Source of the DNA: CAZVAR01 sp964625225
Lineage (GTDB): Bacteria; Pseudomonadota; Alphaproteobacteria; JAJUGE01
Direction: 5' to 3'
DNA: 14,495 nt
Assembly: GCA_964625225.1 (NCBI GenBank)
Contig: CAZVAR010000098.1
Span: 1-14,495 of the forward strand
The translations under genes and the position numbers were made by a program. Positions 1 to 5,923 of the stretch are shown in pieces. The notes under the pieces are model-generated. The model saw only the letters and a list, made by a program, of their open reading frames with translations, did not search any database and was not told where the DNA came from. Numbering within the stretch: position 1 is the stretch's first letter; each line of letters begins with the position of its first letter.

Positions 1-170
1 GGGGCCGGGGGCGGGGGGGGCGGGGGGGGGGTGGGGGGGGGGGGGTGGGGGGGGGTGGGGGGGGGGCGGGGGGGGGGGTGGGGGGTGGGGGGGGGCGGGG
101 GGGGCGCGGGGGGTCCATGGGGGTTCATGGGGATCGATGGGGGTGGCATGGGGGTGGATGCGGGGGTAGC
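1..170. other. Poly-G low-complexity contig end, probable artefact
   Basis: The first ~115 bases are almost only G, broken by occasional C or T, and the G excess fades gradually until about 170, after which base composition resembles the rest of the window. No codon structure or sensible protein can be read here. The pattern fits low-quality read ends collapsing to G, as two-colour sequencing chemistry can produce, assembled onto a contig edge. A genuine G-rich repeat cannot be strictly excluded. From 171 to 426 the sequence is normal high-GC DNA in which I see no convincing gene. Confidence 0.8.
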
Positions 171-390
171 GGGCAGGCTCGGGCACGCAGCGCTCCGGGC
201 GGAAACGGACGGCGGACCATATCATGAAAATAGTCCTATGTCCAGGAGCCGGGGTGCGGACGGCCTACCCGGACGCTGCGCCGCCGCGCCGCGCGGATGC
301 GGCCGCCACCGCCGCGCTCCCGGTGGTCGCGGCGGCCGCGATCGCGGCGCGACCGCGAAGGTTCCCAGCCCGATCGGGATGGCCGTGGGT

Positions 391-396
391 TAGAAT
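391..396 (+). promoter_or_regulatory. Possible -10 element for the dehalogenase-acetyltransferase pair
   Basis: TAGAAT matches the sigma-70 -10 consensus at five of six positions and lies 30 bases before the start codon at 427. No acceptable -35 box is present at 16-18 bp spacing, so this is only a weak candidate. A Shine-Dalgarno-like GGAG lies about 10 bases upstream of the ATG. Confidence 0.3.
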
Positions 397-426
397 GCCC
401 CCGAACTGCATCCGGAGCGACCGACT

Positions 427-1140
427 ATGAGCATTGCGGACGTAAAGGCCCTCACCTTCGACGTGTTCGGTACGGTGGTGAACTGGCGCGACAGCATCGC
501 CCGCGAGGCCGGCGCCCTCCTCGGCCCGAAAGGCCACGAGCGGGACTGGCATGCCTTCGCCGAGCGCTGGCGGGCGCGCTACCAGCCGGCGATGGAGAGG
601 GTGCGCAGCGGCCAGCGGCCGTGGACCAAGCTCGACGATCTGCACCGCGAGAATCTGGAGGAGCTGCTCGACGAGTTCGGCATCGCCGGCCTGTCGGAGG
701 CCGAGAAGGACCACCTCAACCGCGCCTGGCACCGGCTCGATCCGTGGCCGGACGCGGTCGAGGGGCTGTCCCGGCTCAAGACCCGCTACATCCTCGCGAC
801 GCTCTCCAACGGCAACGTCGCGCTGATGGTCAATATGGCCAAGCATGGCGGGCTGCCCTGGGACGCGATCCTGGGGGCCGAAGTCGCCCGCGCCTACAAG
901 CCGCAGCCGGAAGCCTATCGCATCACTGCCGAACTGCTGGGCCTCGAACCGAGGCAATGCATGATGGTGGCCGCCCACAATGCGGACCTGCTGGCCGCGC
1001 GCGCCGAGGGCTTCCGCACTGCCTACGTCAACCGGCCGACCGAGTACGGGCCGAACCAAAGCAAGGACCTGCGGGCGGAGCACGATTTCGACGTCATTGT
1101 CGACAGTTTCGTCGGACTCGCCGACGCGCTCGGCTGCTGA
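427..1140 (+). CDS. Haloacid dehalogenase type II (HAD superfamily hydrolase)
   Basis: This 237-residue HAD hydrolase resembles (S)-2-haloacid dehalogenases, which hydrolyse 2-haloalkanoates to 2-hydroxyacids in the cytoplasm. Motif I is FDVFGTVVNW (residues 11-20), placing the nucleophile at Asp12 with Thr16. Motif II is LSNGN (126-130), motif III is Lys158 in YKPQPEAY, and motif IV is VAAHNADLLAA (181-191) with Asp187. The AAHN form of motif IV is common in the type II family. Length is normal. The ATG at 427 has GGAG about 10 nt upstream. The acetyltransferase gene follows 6 nt later, so the two are probably cotranscribed. Family membership is clear from these motifs. True dehalogenase activity is inferred, and many relatives have unknown or phosphatase substrates. 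Confidence 0.9.
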   Translation: MSIADVKALTFDVFGTVVNWRDSIAREAGALLGPKGHERDWHAFAERWRARYQPAMERVRSGQRPWTKLDDLHRENLEELLDEFGIAGLSEAEKDHLNRAWHRLDPWPDAVEGLSRLKTRYILATLSNGNVALMVNMAKHGGLPWDAILGAEVARAYKPQPEAYRITAELLGLEPRQCMMVAAHNADLLAARAEGFRTAYVNRPTEYGPNQSKDLRAEHDFDVIVDSFVGLADALGC

Positions 1141-1146
1141 GGGCCC

Positions 1147-1557
1147 ATGGAGATTGGGCCGTTCATCGAGGCCGACCGGGCCATGGTCGTCGACCTGTGG
1201 CGGCGCTGCGGGCTGGTCGTGCCCCACAACGATCCCGATCGGGACATCGACCTCTGTCTGCGCGACGGCCATGCGACCATCCTGGTCGGCCGGATCGAGG
1301 GGACGCCGGTCGCGACCGCGATGGTCGGCGACGATGGCCATCGCGGCTGGATCTACTATGTCGCGGTCGAGCCGACGCGGCAGGGTCGAGGGCTCGGTCG
1401 GCGGATTGTGGCGGCCGCCGAGGAGCGGCTGCGGGCGCGGGGCATTCCCAAGGTGCAGCTCATGGTGCGTGCGACCAACAGCGGAGTGGCCGGATTCTAC
1501 GACCGGCTCGGCTACGAGGAGACCCCGCGCCTCCTCCTCGCCAAGTGGCTGCGCTGA
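1147..1557 (+). CDS. ypeA: YpeA-type GNAT family N-acetyltransferase
   Basis: This 136-residue single-domain GNAT protein transfers an acetyl group from acetyl-CoA to an unknown amine acceptor. It begins MEIGPF and carries the YpeA-like N-terminal pattern LWRRCGLVVPHNDP (17-30). DGHRGWIYYVAVEP (63-76) follows, then the acetyl-CoA pyrophosphate-binding loop RQGRGLG (78-84), and near the C-terminus FYDRLGYEE (117-125). Each of these resembles what I recall of E. coli YpeA, hence the symbol. The start lies 6 nt after the dehalogenase stop, with GAGGG immediately upstream overlapping the intergenic bases, suggesting translational coupling. It converges on the DUF350 gene, whose stop lies only 19 nt away. 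The substrate is unknown. Confidence 0.88.
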   Translation: MEIGPFIEADRAMVVDLWRRCGLVVPHNDPDRDIDLCLRDGHATILVGRIEGTPVATAMVGDDGHRGWIYYVAVEPTRQGRGLGRRIVAAAEERLRARGIPKVQLMVRATNSGVAGFYDRLGYEETPRLLLAKWLR

Positions 1558-1576
1558 CGGCCGCGCAGTGCCACGC

Positions 1577-1990
1577 TCAGTAGGTGATGCAGGCCGCGTT
1601 CAGGAGGCCGACTGCGAGGGAGATGGTGGCGACGAAGACGGCCGGCGCCATCCGATCCGCCTCGATCTGACGGACGAGATCGGGCAGCAGCAGGCGCGCG
1701 ATCAGGAAGGTCAGCACCTGGATGGCCATCGCCACCAGCCCCCAGATGGTCATGTCGACCAGGCTGACGCTGTTCTCGATGACGCTCGCGAGGGGAACCG
1801 CGAAGCCCAGCAGGGCTCCGGCGAGGCTGACCGCAGCCGCGACATTCCCTTCGCGGATGAGCCGCAGCTCGCGGTGCGGCGTGATCGCCATATAGACGGC
1901 GGCGAATGCCGCAAGCAGCAGCAGCGCCACCAGGAAGAAGGCAAGAAAGAAGGGCAGCGTGCTGAGATAGTCCTGCTCCGTGACGAACAC
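1577..1990 (-). CDS. DUF350 family inner-membrane protein (YjfL-like)
   Basis: This 137-residue, very hydrophobic protein has four predicted membrane helices at about residues 13-36, 51-71, 81-102 and 115-134. Short charged loops separate them (TPHRELRLIREGN after helix 1, PDLVRQIEADR after helix 3). Size, helix count and the REGN-x-AAA-VSL-x-G segment match DUF350/YjfL proteins. It starts at GTG (1990) with GGGGGA a few bases upstream. It follows the ATP-grasp gene by 17 nt, so it is the last gene of the DUF1190-ATP-grasp-DUF350 unit, in the same company as E. coli yjfL. Its biochemical function is unknown; a membrane-partner role for the ligase is inference from gene linkage. Confidence 0.85.
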   Translation of the reverse strand: MFVTEQDYLSTLPFFLAFFLVALLLLAAFAAVYMAITPHRELRLIREGNVAAAVSLAGALLGFAVPLASVIENSVSLVDMTIWGLVAMAIQVLTFLIARLLLPDLVRQIEADRMAPAVFVATISLAVGLLNAACITY

Positions 1991-2007
1991 GATTCCCCCG
2001 CTATAGC

Positions 2008-3105
2008 CTATTCGAAGAAGTGCGGCACGAACCGGCTGAGATTGGTCGTGACCGGACCGTCGTCCTCACGAACGCCGATCCCGGCCGGCTGCGAGGCGAT
2101 CACCCAGGAACCGATCACCGCATGATTGCCGTCGAAGGCGGGCAGCGGCGCCATGGCCTGATAGACGTGCCCCGGCGTCGCCGCGGTGACGCCGCCCGGG
2201 TGAATCACCACCCCTTCGCCCTCGCGCCCGAAGAAGGGCTTCTCGACGCAGGGCCCCGCGATGCGGGCCGGGTCGAAGGAAGCCGGGAGCAGGTTGGGGT
2301 GGCCCTCGAACATCTCCCAGAGCAAGGCGAGCACCGCCTTGTTCGACAGGATCATCTTCCAGGGCGGTTCGATCACGCGCAGGCCCGACGGCCCGATATG
2401 GGCTCCGAACTCCTCGGCGATCATCCACTCCCACGGATAGAGTTTGAAGAGATTCAGGATCGGCCGGTCGTCGAGATCGACGAATCCGAGCCCGTTCCAG
2501 CCGATCTCGTCGACGAACAGGAAGGCGGTGTCGAGCCCGGCCTGCACGGCGGTGTCGCGCAGATATTCCGTCGTACCGAAATCCTCTGCATGATCCCGCA
2601 CGCAGGCAAAATAGATCCGGTCATCGAGGCCGTAGGCGCCCCAGGCCTCGACCAGCTTCTCGTGGATCGAGTTGAACTGGTCGGCATCGGGCCGCGTGCT
2701 CTCCAGCCAGTCCCACTGCACGACGCTCGCCTCATAGAGCGCGGTCGGCGTGTCGGCATTGTATTCGAGCAGTTTCGGCTCGCCCCGGCCGTCCCAGGAC
2801 AGATCGAAGCGGCCGACCAGGTTGCGGTCGAACCGGCGCCAGCTCGCGTCGATCAGGGCGTGCGCCGGCTCCGGAATCCCGAGCCGGTCGTAGAGCCGGT
2901 CGCGAACGACGCGGTCCACCGCCATCAGGCAGATGCGTTCGATCTCGGCCGTGGCGGCCTCGAGCCGGTCGATCTGCTCCGCGGTGAAGCAGTAGCAGGC
3001 CGCCTCGTTCCAGTAGGTCTTGCCGTCGATGGTGTGGAAGCGGAAGTCGAGCGCTTCGACCCGGGCCCGCCAGTCGGGCCGCGGCGCGATCGTAAGCCGC
3101 TGCAT
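2008..3105 (-). CDS. Glutathionylspermidine synthase-like ATP-grasp ligase (YgiC/YjfC type)
   Basis: This 365-residue protein matches the C-terminal synthetase half of glutathionylspermidine synthase, an ATP-grasp enzyme forming an amide bond between a carboxylate and an amine. Recognisable segments are GRFDLSWDGRGEPKLLEYN (98-116), TPTALYEASVVQWDW (119-133), KLYPWEWM (221-228), EPPWKMILSNKA (246-257), the Gly-rich EKPFFGREGEGV (288-299), IGSWVI (331-336) and a terminal NLSRFVPH. No N-terminal CHAP amidase domain is present, unlike bifunctional E. coli Gsp (about 620 residues). Length fits the YgiC/YjfC subgroup, whose natural substrates are unsettled. The start is ATG 3105, only 6 nt after the DUF1190 stop, so the genes form one transcript. 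It should not be assumed to make glutathionylspermidine. Confidence 0.9.
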   Translation of the reverse strand: MQRLTIAPRPDWRARVEALDFRFHTIDGKTYWNEAACYCFTAEQIDRLEAATAEIERICLMAVDRVVRDRLYDRLGIPEPAHALIDASWRRFDRNLVGRFDLSWDGRGEPKLLEYNADTPTALYEASVVQWDWLESTRPDADQFNSIHEKLVEAWGAYGLDDRIYFACVRDHAEDFGTTEYLRDTAVQAGLDTAFLFVDEIGWNGLGFVDLDDRPILNLFKLYPWEWMIAEEFGAHIGPSGLRVIEPPWKMILSNKAVLALLWEMFEGHPNLLPASFDPARIAGPCVEKPFFGREGEGVVIHPGGVTAATPGHVYQAMAPLPAFDGNHAVIGSWVIASQPAGIGVREDDGPVTTNLSRFVPHFFE

Positions 3106-3111
3106 TCGGAA

Positions 3112-3663
3112 TCAGCTCGCCGCGCCGAAGCCGGTACGGCCGAACCCACCGCGCGGGGTGTCGCGGATCCCGCGCTGCACCCCGAACGACGGCACCCCGG
3201 AAGTGCCGGCCACGCGTTGCGGCGGCGGCATCCGGGCGGAATCGATGCGGCCGACCGGCTTGCGGCCGGTATAGGCGGTGTTCTGGGTGTCGCGGTAAAG
3301 CGGCGTGGCCGCGAACGCGCCGCCGGTCATGCGGCCCATCATGTAGCCCATCATCATCGGCATGAACCAGCTCCCGCCCGCCTCGGCCGTGGCAGCCGGC
3401 ACCGGCGTGCAGTTCTCTGCGCCGAACTCGGCTTCGCACGCTTCCCGATCGGCGAATTTGGGAGCCGTCCGGGCATGCTCGTCCTGCGCCGTCTGATAGG
3501 CGCGATCGCAGGTCTCACCGTCGTAGGCCGCGGCACAAGCCTTGGCGTCCGGGAAGAAGCGCCCAGAGGCGAGCGGATCATCGCCCGCATCCTCGCAGGC
3601 AGTGAGCGTCATCAGGCCGGCAGTCCCCAACAGGGCAAGCCGGATGTGGCGTGACCGCTTCAT
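3112..3663 (-). CDS. DUF1190 family lipoprotein (YgiB/YjfM-like)
   Basis: This 183-residue protein begins MKRSRHIRLALLG and has a lipobox, LTAC, with the lipidated cysteine at residue 23. It is therefore expected to be exported and membrane anchored. The mature part has four cysteines (43, 52, 76, 85) spaced to form possible disulfides, a Met/Gly-rich segment FMPMMMGYMMGRM (100-112) typical of DUF1190, and a Gly/Arg/Pro-rich tail. I chose ATG 3663, although the frame is open to 3870, because the signal peptide starts there and the upstream extension is Arg-rich non-coding-like sequence. The ribosome-binding site is weak. It is the first gene of the unit with the ATP-grasp ligase (6 nt downstream) and DUF350. 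The family function is unknown. Confidence 0.85.
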   Translation of the reverse strand: MKRSRHIRLALLGTAGLMTLTACEDAGDDPLASGRFFPDAKACAAAYDGETCDRAYQTAQDEHARTAPKFADREACEAEFGAENCTPVPAATAEAGGSWFMPMMMGYMMGRMTGGAFAATPLYRDTQNTAYTGRKPVGRIDSARMPPPQRVAGTSGVPSFGVQRGIRDTPRGGFGRTGFGAAS

Positions 3664-3958
3664 GGCAGAGAGATCCCGATTACAGCAAAGAGTCCGGTCC
3701 GCATGGGCATGCGCCAACAATATGTGCCGTTCCGGCGGCGCCGGGAAGGCGAATCGGCGCCGTCGCCGCAGGCGTGCCACGCAACTCCGGATCGAAAGCC
3801 CGCCGCAGGGCGGAACCCCGGGACAGGGGATGGGTTTCCTGCTCGCGATCGGCGGGGCGCAGATCCGCACTGCCGATCGGCCTCGACCGACGGCGGCGAC
3901 GGGGGCACCCGCCGCCCGCCGACGGCCGAGCCGGCAACGCTAACGGAGAGACGTCGCA
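3664..3958. other. Intergenic region between divergent lipoprotein and Gly-repeat genes
   Basis: These 295 bases separate two divergently transcribed genes and should hold both promoters. I see no clear -35/-10 pair on either strand. A 12-bp perfect palindrome (GCATGGGCATGC, 3701-3712) lies about 38 bases upstream of the DUF1190 start and could be a protein-binding site. The plus-strand gene has GGAG about 9 bases before its ATG at 3959. No credible gene is contained. Confidence 0.5.
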
Positions 3959-4495
3959 ATGGCACATCGTATCAAGCTCGTGGCTCTGACAGCTTCACTT
4001 ATGCTGGGCACGGCGGCCATCGCCTATGCCCAGGGCTCATCCTCGACCGCGGGAGCGGGCGGCCCTGCGGGCGACAGCGGATCGACCGGCACCACGCTCG
4101 GCACCGGCGGCACCGCCTCCGGCGGCGGCAGCACCGGGACGACGCTGGGCAGCGGCGGCTCCGGCATGGGGTCGGGCTCGACGCTCGGCACCGGCGGCTC
4201 GAGCGGCAGCGGATCGACCGGCACCACGTCCGGCACCAGCGGCTCGAGCGGGTCCGGCACCGGTTCCAGCATGGGATCCGGCTCCGGCATGGGCTCCGGG
4301 TCCGGGATGGGTTCCGGCTCGGGCGCGGGATCGGGCTCGACGCTCGGCACCGGCGGCGGAACGACCGGCGGCGACAGCAGTGGGACGACGATGGGAACCG
4401 GCGGCTCCACAGGTTCGGGATCCGGGACGGGGTCCGGCTCGACGCTCGGCACCGGCGGCGGCACGACCGGCGGCGGCACCAGCGGCTCCCGCTGA
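3959..4495 (+). CDS. Secreted Gly/Ser/Thr-rich repeat protein, function unknown
   Basis: This 178-residue protein has a clear Sec signal peptide, starting MAHRIKLVAL and ending AIAYA, with likely cleavage after Ala24. The whole mature chain is low complexity, almost entirely Gly, Ser and Thr, with recurring units such as STLGTGG, STGTT and a run of MGSGSG. There are no cysteines, almost no charged or aromatic residues, and no recognisable domain. The ATG at 3959 has a good Shine-Dalgarno (GGAG, about 9 nt). The signal peptide plus ribosome-binding site support the plus strand as coding, over a proline-rich mirror frame. The stop at 4493-4495 lies 23 bases before an assembly gap but is intact. 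It could be a flexible, disordered periplasmic or cell-surface protein; no function can be assigned. Confidence 0.75.
   Translation: MAHRIKLVALTASLMLGTAAIAYAQGSSSTAGAGGPAGDSGSTGTTLGTGGTASGGGSTGTTLGSGGSGMGSGSTLGTGGSSGSGSTGTTSGTSGSSGSGTGSSMGSGSGMGSGSGMGSGSGAGSGSTLGTGGGTTGGDSSGTTMGTGGSTGSGSGTGSGSTLGTGGGTTGGGTSGSR
4175..4459 (+). repeat. In-frame 24-bp DNA repeats inside the Gly-repeat gene
   Basis: An identical 24-base unit encoding GSTLGTGG occurs at 4175-4198, 4334-4357 and 4436-4459. A shorter 18-base copy of its core lies at 4094-4111. Distances between full copies are 159 and 102 bases, both multiples of three, so gain or loss would keep the frame. Between 4270 and 4320 a second small repeat (ATGGG followed by TCCGG-type units) encodes MGSGSG. 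Nucleotide-level identity suggests recent duplication or gene conversion as well as amino-acid bias. Confidence 0.8.
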
Positions 4496-4518
4496 CGGGA
4501 GCGCGCCCGGCCGCCGGA

Positions 4519-4528
4519 NNNNNNNNNN
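4519..4528. other. Assembly gap (10 N)
   Basis: Ten N bases interrupt the sequence between the Gly-repeat gene and the M42 peptidase gene. The flanks are extremely GC-rich: the 9-base motif at 4509-4517 before the gap recurs at 4547-4555 after it. The true length and content of the gap are unknown, and a collapsed repeat or hairpin is likely. Confidence 0.95.
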
Positions 4529-4543
4529 CCGGGCCCGTTCCCT

Positions 4544-4579
4544 CCGGGCCGCCGGCGCCCGGACGCGCCGGCGGCCCGG
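4544..4579. terminator. Perfect 15-bp hairpin between convergent genes
   Basis: Bases 4544-4558 and 4565-4579 are exact inverted repeats of 15 bp, all G or C, around a 6-base loop (CCGGAC). The hairpin sits 48 bases beyond the M42 peptidase stop and about 49 bases beyond the Gly-repeat gene stop (across the gap). Position and strength fit a bidirectional transcription stop. There is no T tract on either side, so classical intrinsic termination is not proven. Confidence 0.65.
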
Positions 4580-4627
4580 CCACTCCGCCTCCAACCGCCA
4601 TGCGCTGCGCGGCGCAGGGCGTCCCGG

Positions 4628-5749
4628 TTACTCCGCAGGATCGAGCTGCCCCTTGGGGAAGCCGGCGACCGGCCCGATGGCGGCGCGGTCGCGCGACACG
4701 ACGGCGGGGCTCTGCATATAGACCGTCAGCAGTTCGGCCAGGGACCGTAGCGCATCGACGTGGATGCGCTCATAGCCGTGGCTCGCATCGACACCGAAAC
4801 AGACCAGGGCCGTACGGATATCGTTACCGGCCTCCACGGCGGACGCGCTGTCACTGCGGTACCAGCGGAACACGTCCCGCTGGTGCGGGATCTCGAACTC
4901 GCGGCAAAGATCCAGCAGCCGCCGCGTGAGATGGTAATCGAACGGGCCGCTCAAGTCCTTCATGCTGATCGTCACCCCGGTCTCGCGCGAGTTCTGACCG
5001 GGCGCGGTCGTCCCGTTGTCGACCGTCACCATCTCGGCAACGTCGCCGTGCAGCACGGCGGACGCGCCCGAGCCGACCTCCTCGGAGATCGTGAACAGCA
5101 TGTGGCAGTCGATCGGCAGTTCCAGGCCATGATCCCGAACGGCCTTGATGGCCGCGAACATCACCGCCGCGCCGGCCTTGTTGTCGAGATGTCGCGCATT
5201 GACGAACCCGGTCGGAGTGATCTCGCAATTGGTGTCGATCGCCACGAAGTCGCCGACATTGAAGCCGAGCCGCTCCAGATCCGCGCGGCTCTCGGCCATC
5301 ACGTCCGGACGGAGCTCGACATAGTCCCACCCCACCGGCAGCCGGTCGATCTCATCGTCGAACGTATGGCCCGAGGCCTTCAGCGGCAGGATCGTGCCGC
5401 GAAGCGCCTGCGTGTCCGTAAAGATCGTGACACGCGCACCCTCGGCGAACCGCGCCGACCAGTGGCCGATCGGTACCAGCTCGAGCCGGCCATTGTCCTT
5501 CAGGCGCTTCACCATGGCGCCGAGCGTATCGAGATGAGACACGACCGCGCGATCGGGGCTGTGCAGCCGCCCGAGCAGGTCGGCGCGAATGGCGCCGCGG
5601 CGCGTCAGCTCATAGCGTACCCCGAGGCGCTCCAGTTCCGCACAGGCGCGCAGCACCACGCGGTCCGTGAAGCCGCTGGGACTCGGGATGTCGAGGAGAT
5701 CCCGAAGCATGGCCAGCAGATAGTCGAGATCGATCTCCGGTTTTCGCAT
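4628..5749 (-). CDS. NAGGN-system M42 family metallopeptidase
   Basis: This 373-residue M42-type aminopeptidase-like protein carries the two-metal-site signature: SHLDT (71-75), HLDNKAG (187-193), SEEVGSG (222-228; Glu223 the likely general base, Glu224 a ligand), VDNG with Asp244, and a late His in ERIHVDAL (His330). The N-terminal LLDIPSPSGFTD segment is typical of the subgroup that sits beside NAGGN biosynthesis genes. The two genes upstream are exactly that pair, so a role in processing or turnover of the dipeptide osmolyte is inferred but not shown. ATG 5749 is the only upstream-limited start, since an in-frame TGA lies 15 nt before it. The ribosome-binding site is weak. A 174-base gap separates it from ngg, so it may have separate control. 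Confidence 0.9.
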   Translation of the reverse strand: MRKPEIDLDYLLAMLRDLLDIPSPSGFTDRVVLRACAELERLGVRYELTRRGAIRADLLGRLHSPDRAVVSHLDTLGAMVKRLKDNGRLELVPIGHWSARFAEGARVTIFTDTQALRGTILPLKASGHTFDDEIDRLPVGWDYVELRPDVMAESRADLERLGFNVGDFVAIDTNCEITPTGFVNARHLDNKAGAAVMFAAIKAVRDHGLELPIDCHMLFTISEEVGSGASAVLHGDVAEMVTVDNGTTAPGQNSRETGVTISMKDLSGPFDYHLTRRLLDLCREFEIPHQRDVFRWYRSDSASAVEAGNDIRTALVCFGVDASHGYERIHVDALRSLAELLTVYMQSPAVVSRDRAAIGPVAGFPKGQLDPAE

Positions 5750-5923
5750 GTCGTCCAGTCGTCATCGGCGTCGTTGCGTCGACCTCCGGCCACCCTCGCC
5801 CCGGGAGTCGAGCGACGGACCCCGCCGCGGCGCGAATCGCCCGCGCAGGCGGAACCGGCCACCTCTCGGGCTGCGCGACGCCCGGGCCGGCCGCGGGAAG
5901 GTGCTCCGGAAAGGTGCCGCCGG

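Noticed and set aside
1..115. G-quadruplex or glycine-rich coding interpretation of the G tract
   Set aside because: The near-homopolymer at the contig edge is far more likely a base-calling artefact.
265..1341. 358-residue minus-strand frame across the dehalogenase gene
   Set aside because: It is antisense to two genes with intact catalytic motifs, its composition is Arg/Val/Gly-biased, and it has no domain pattern.
2020..3654. 544-residue plus-strand frame across the ATP-grasp and DUF1190 genes
   Set aside because: It is a shadow of the two minus-strand genes, with no recognisable motifs.
4024..4479. Proline-rich 151-residue minus-strand frame with PEPDP-type repeats, resembling a TonB-like linker
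   Set aside because: It is the exact mirror of the Gly/Ser/Thr repeat gene. It has no ribosome-binding site or signal peptide, while the plus strand has both.
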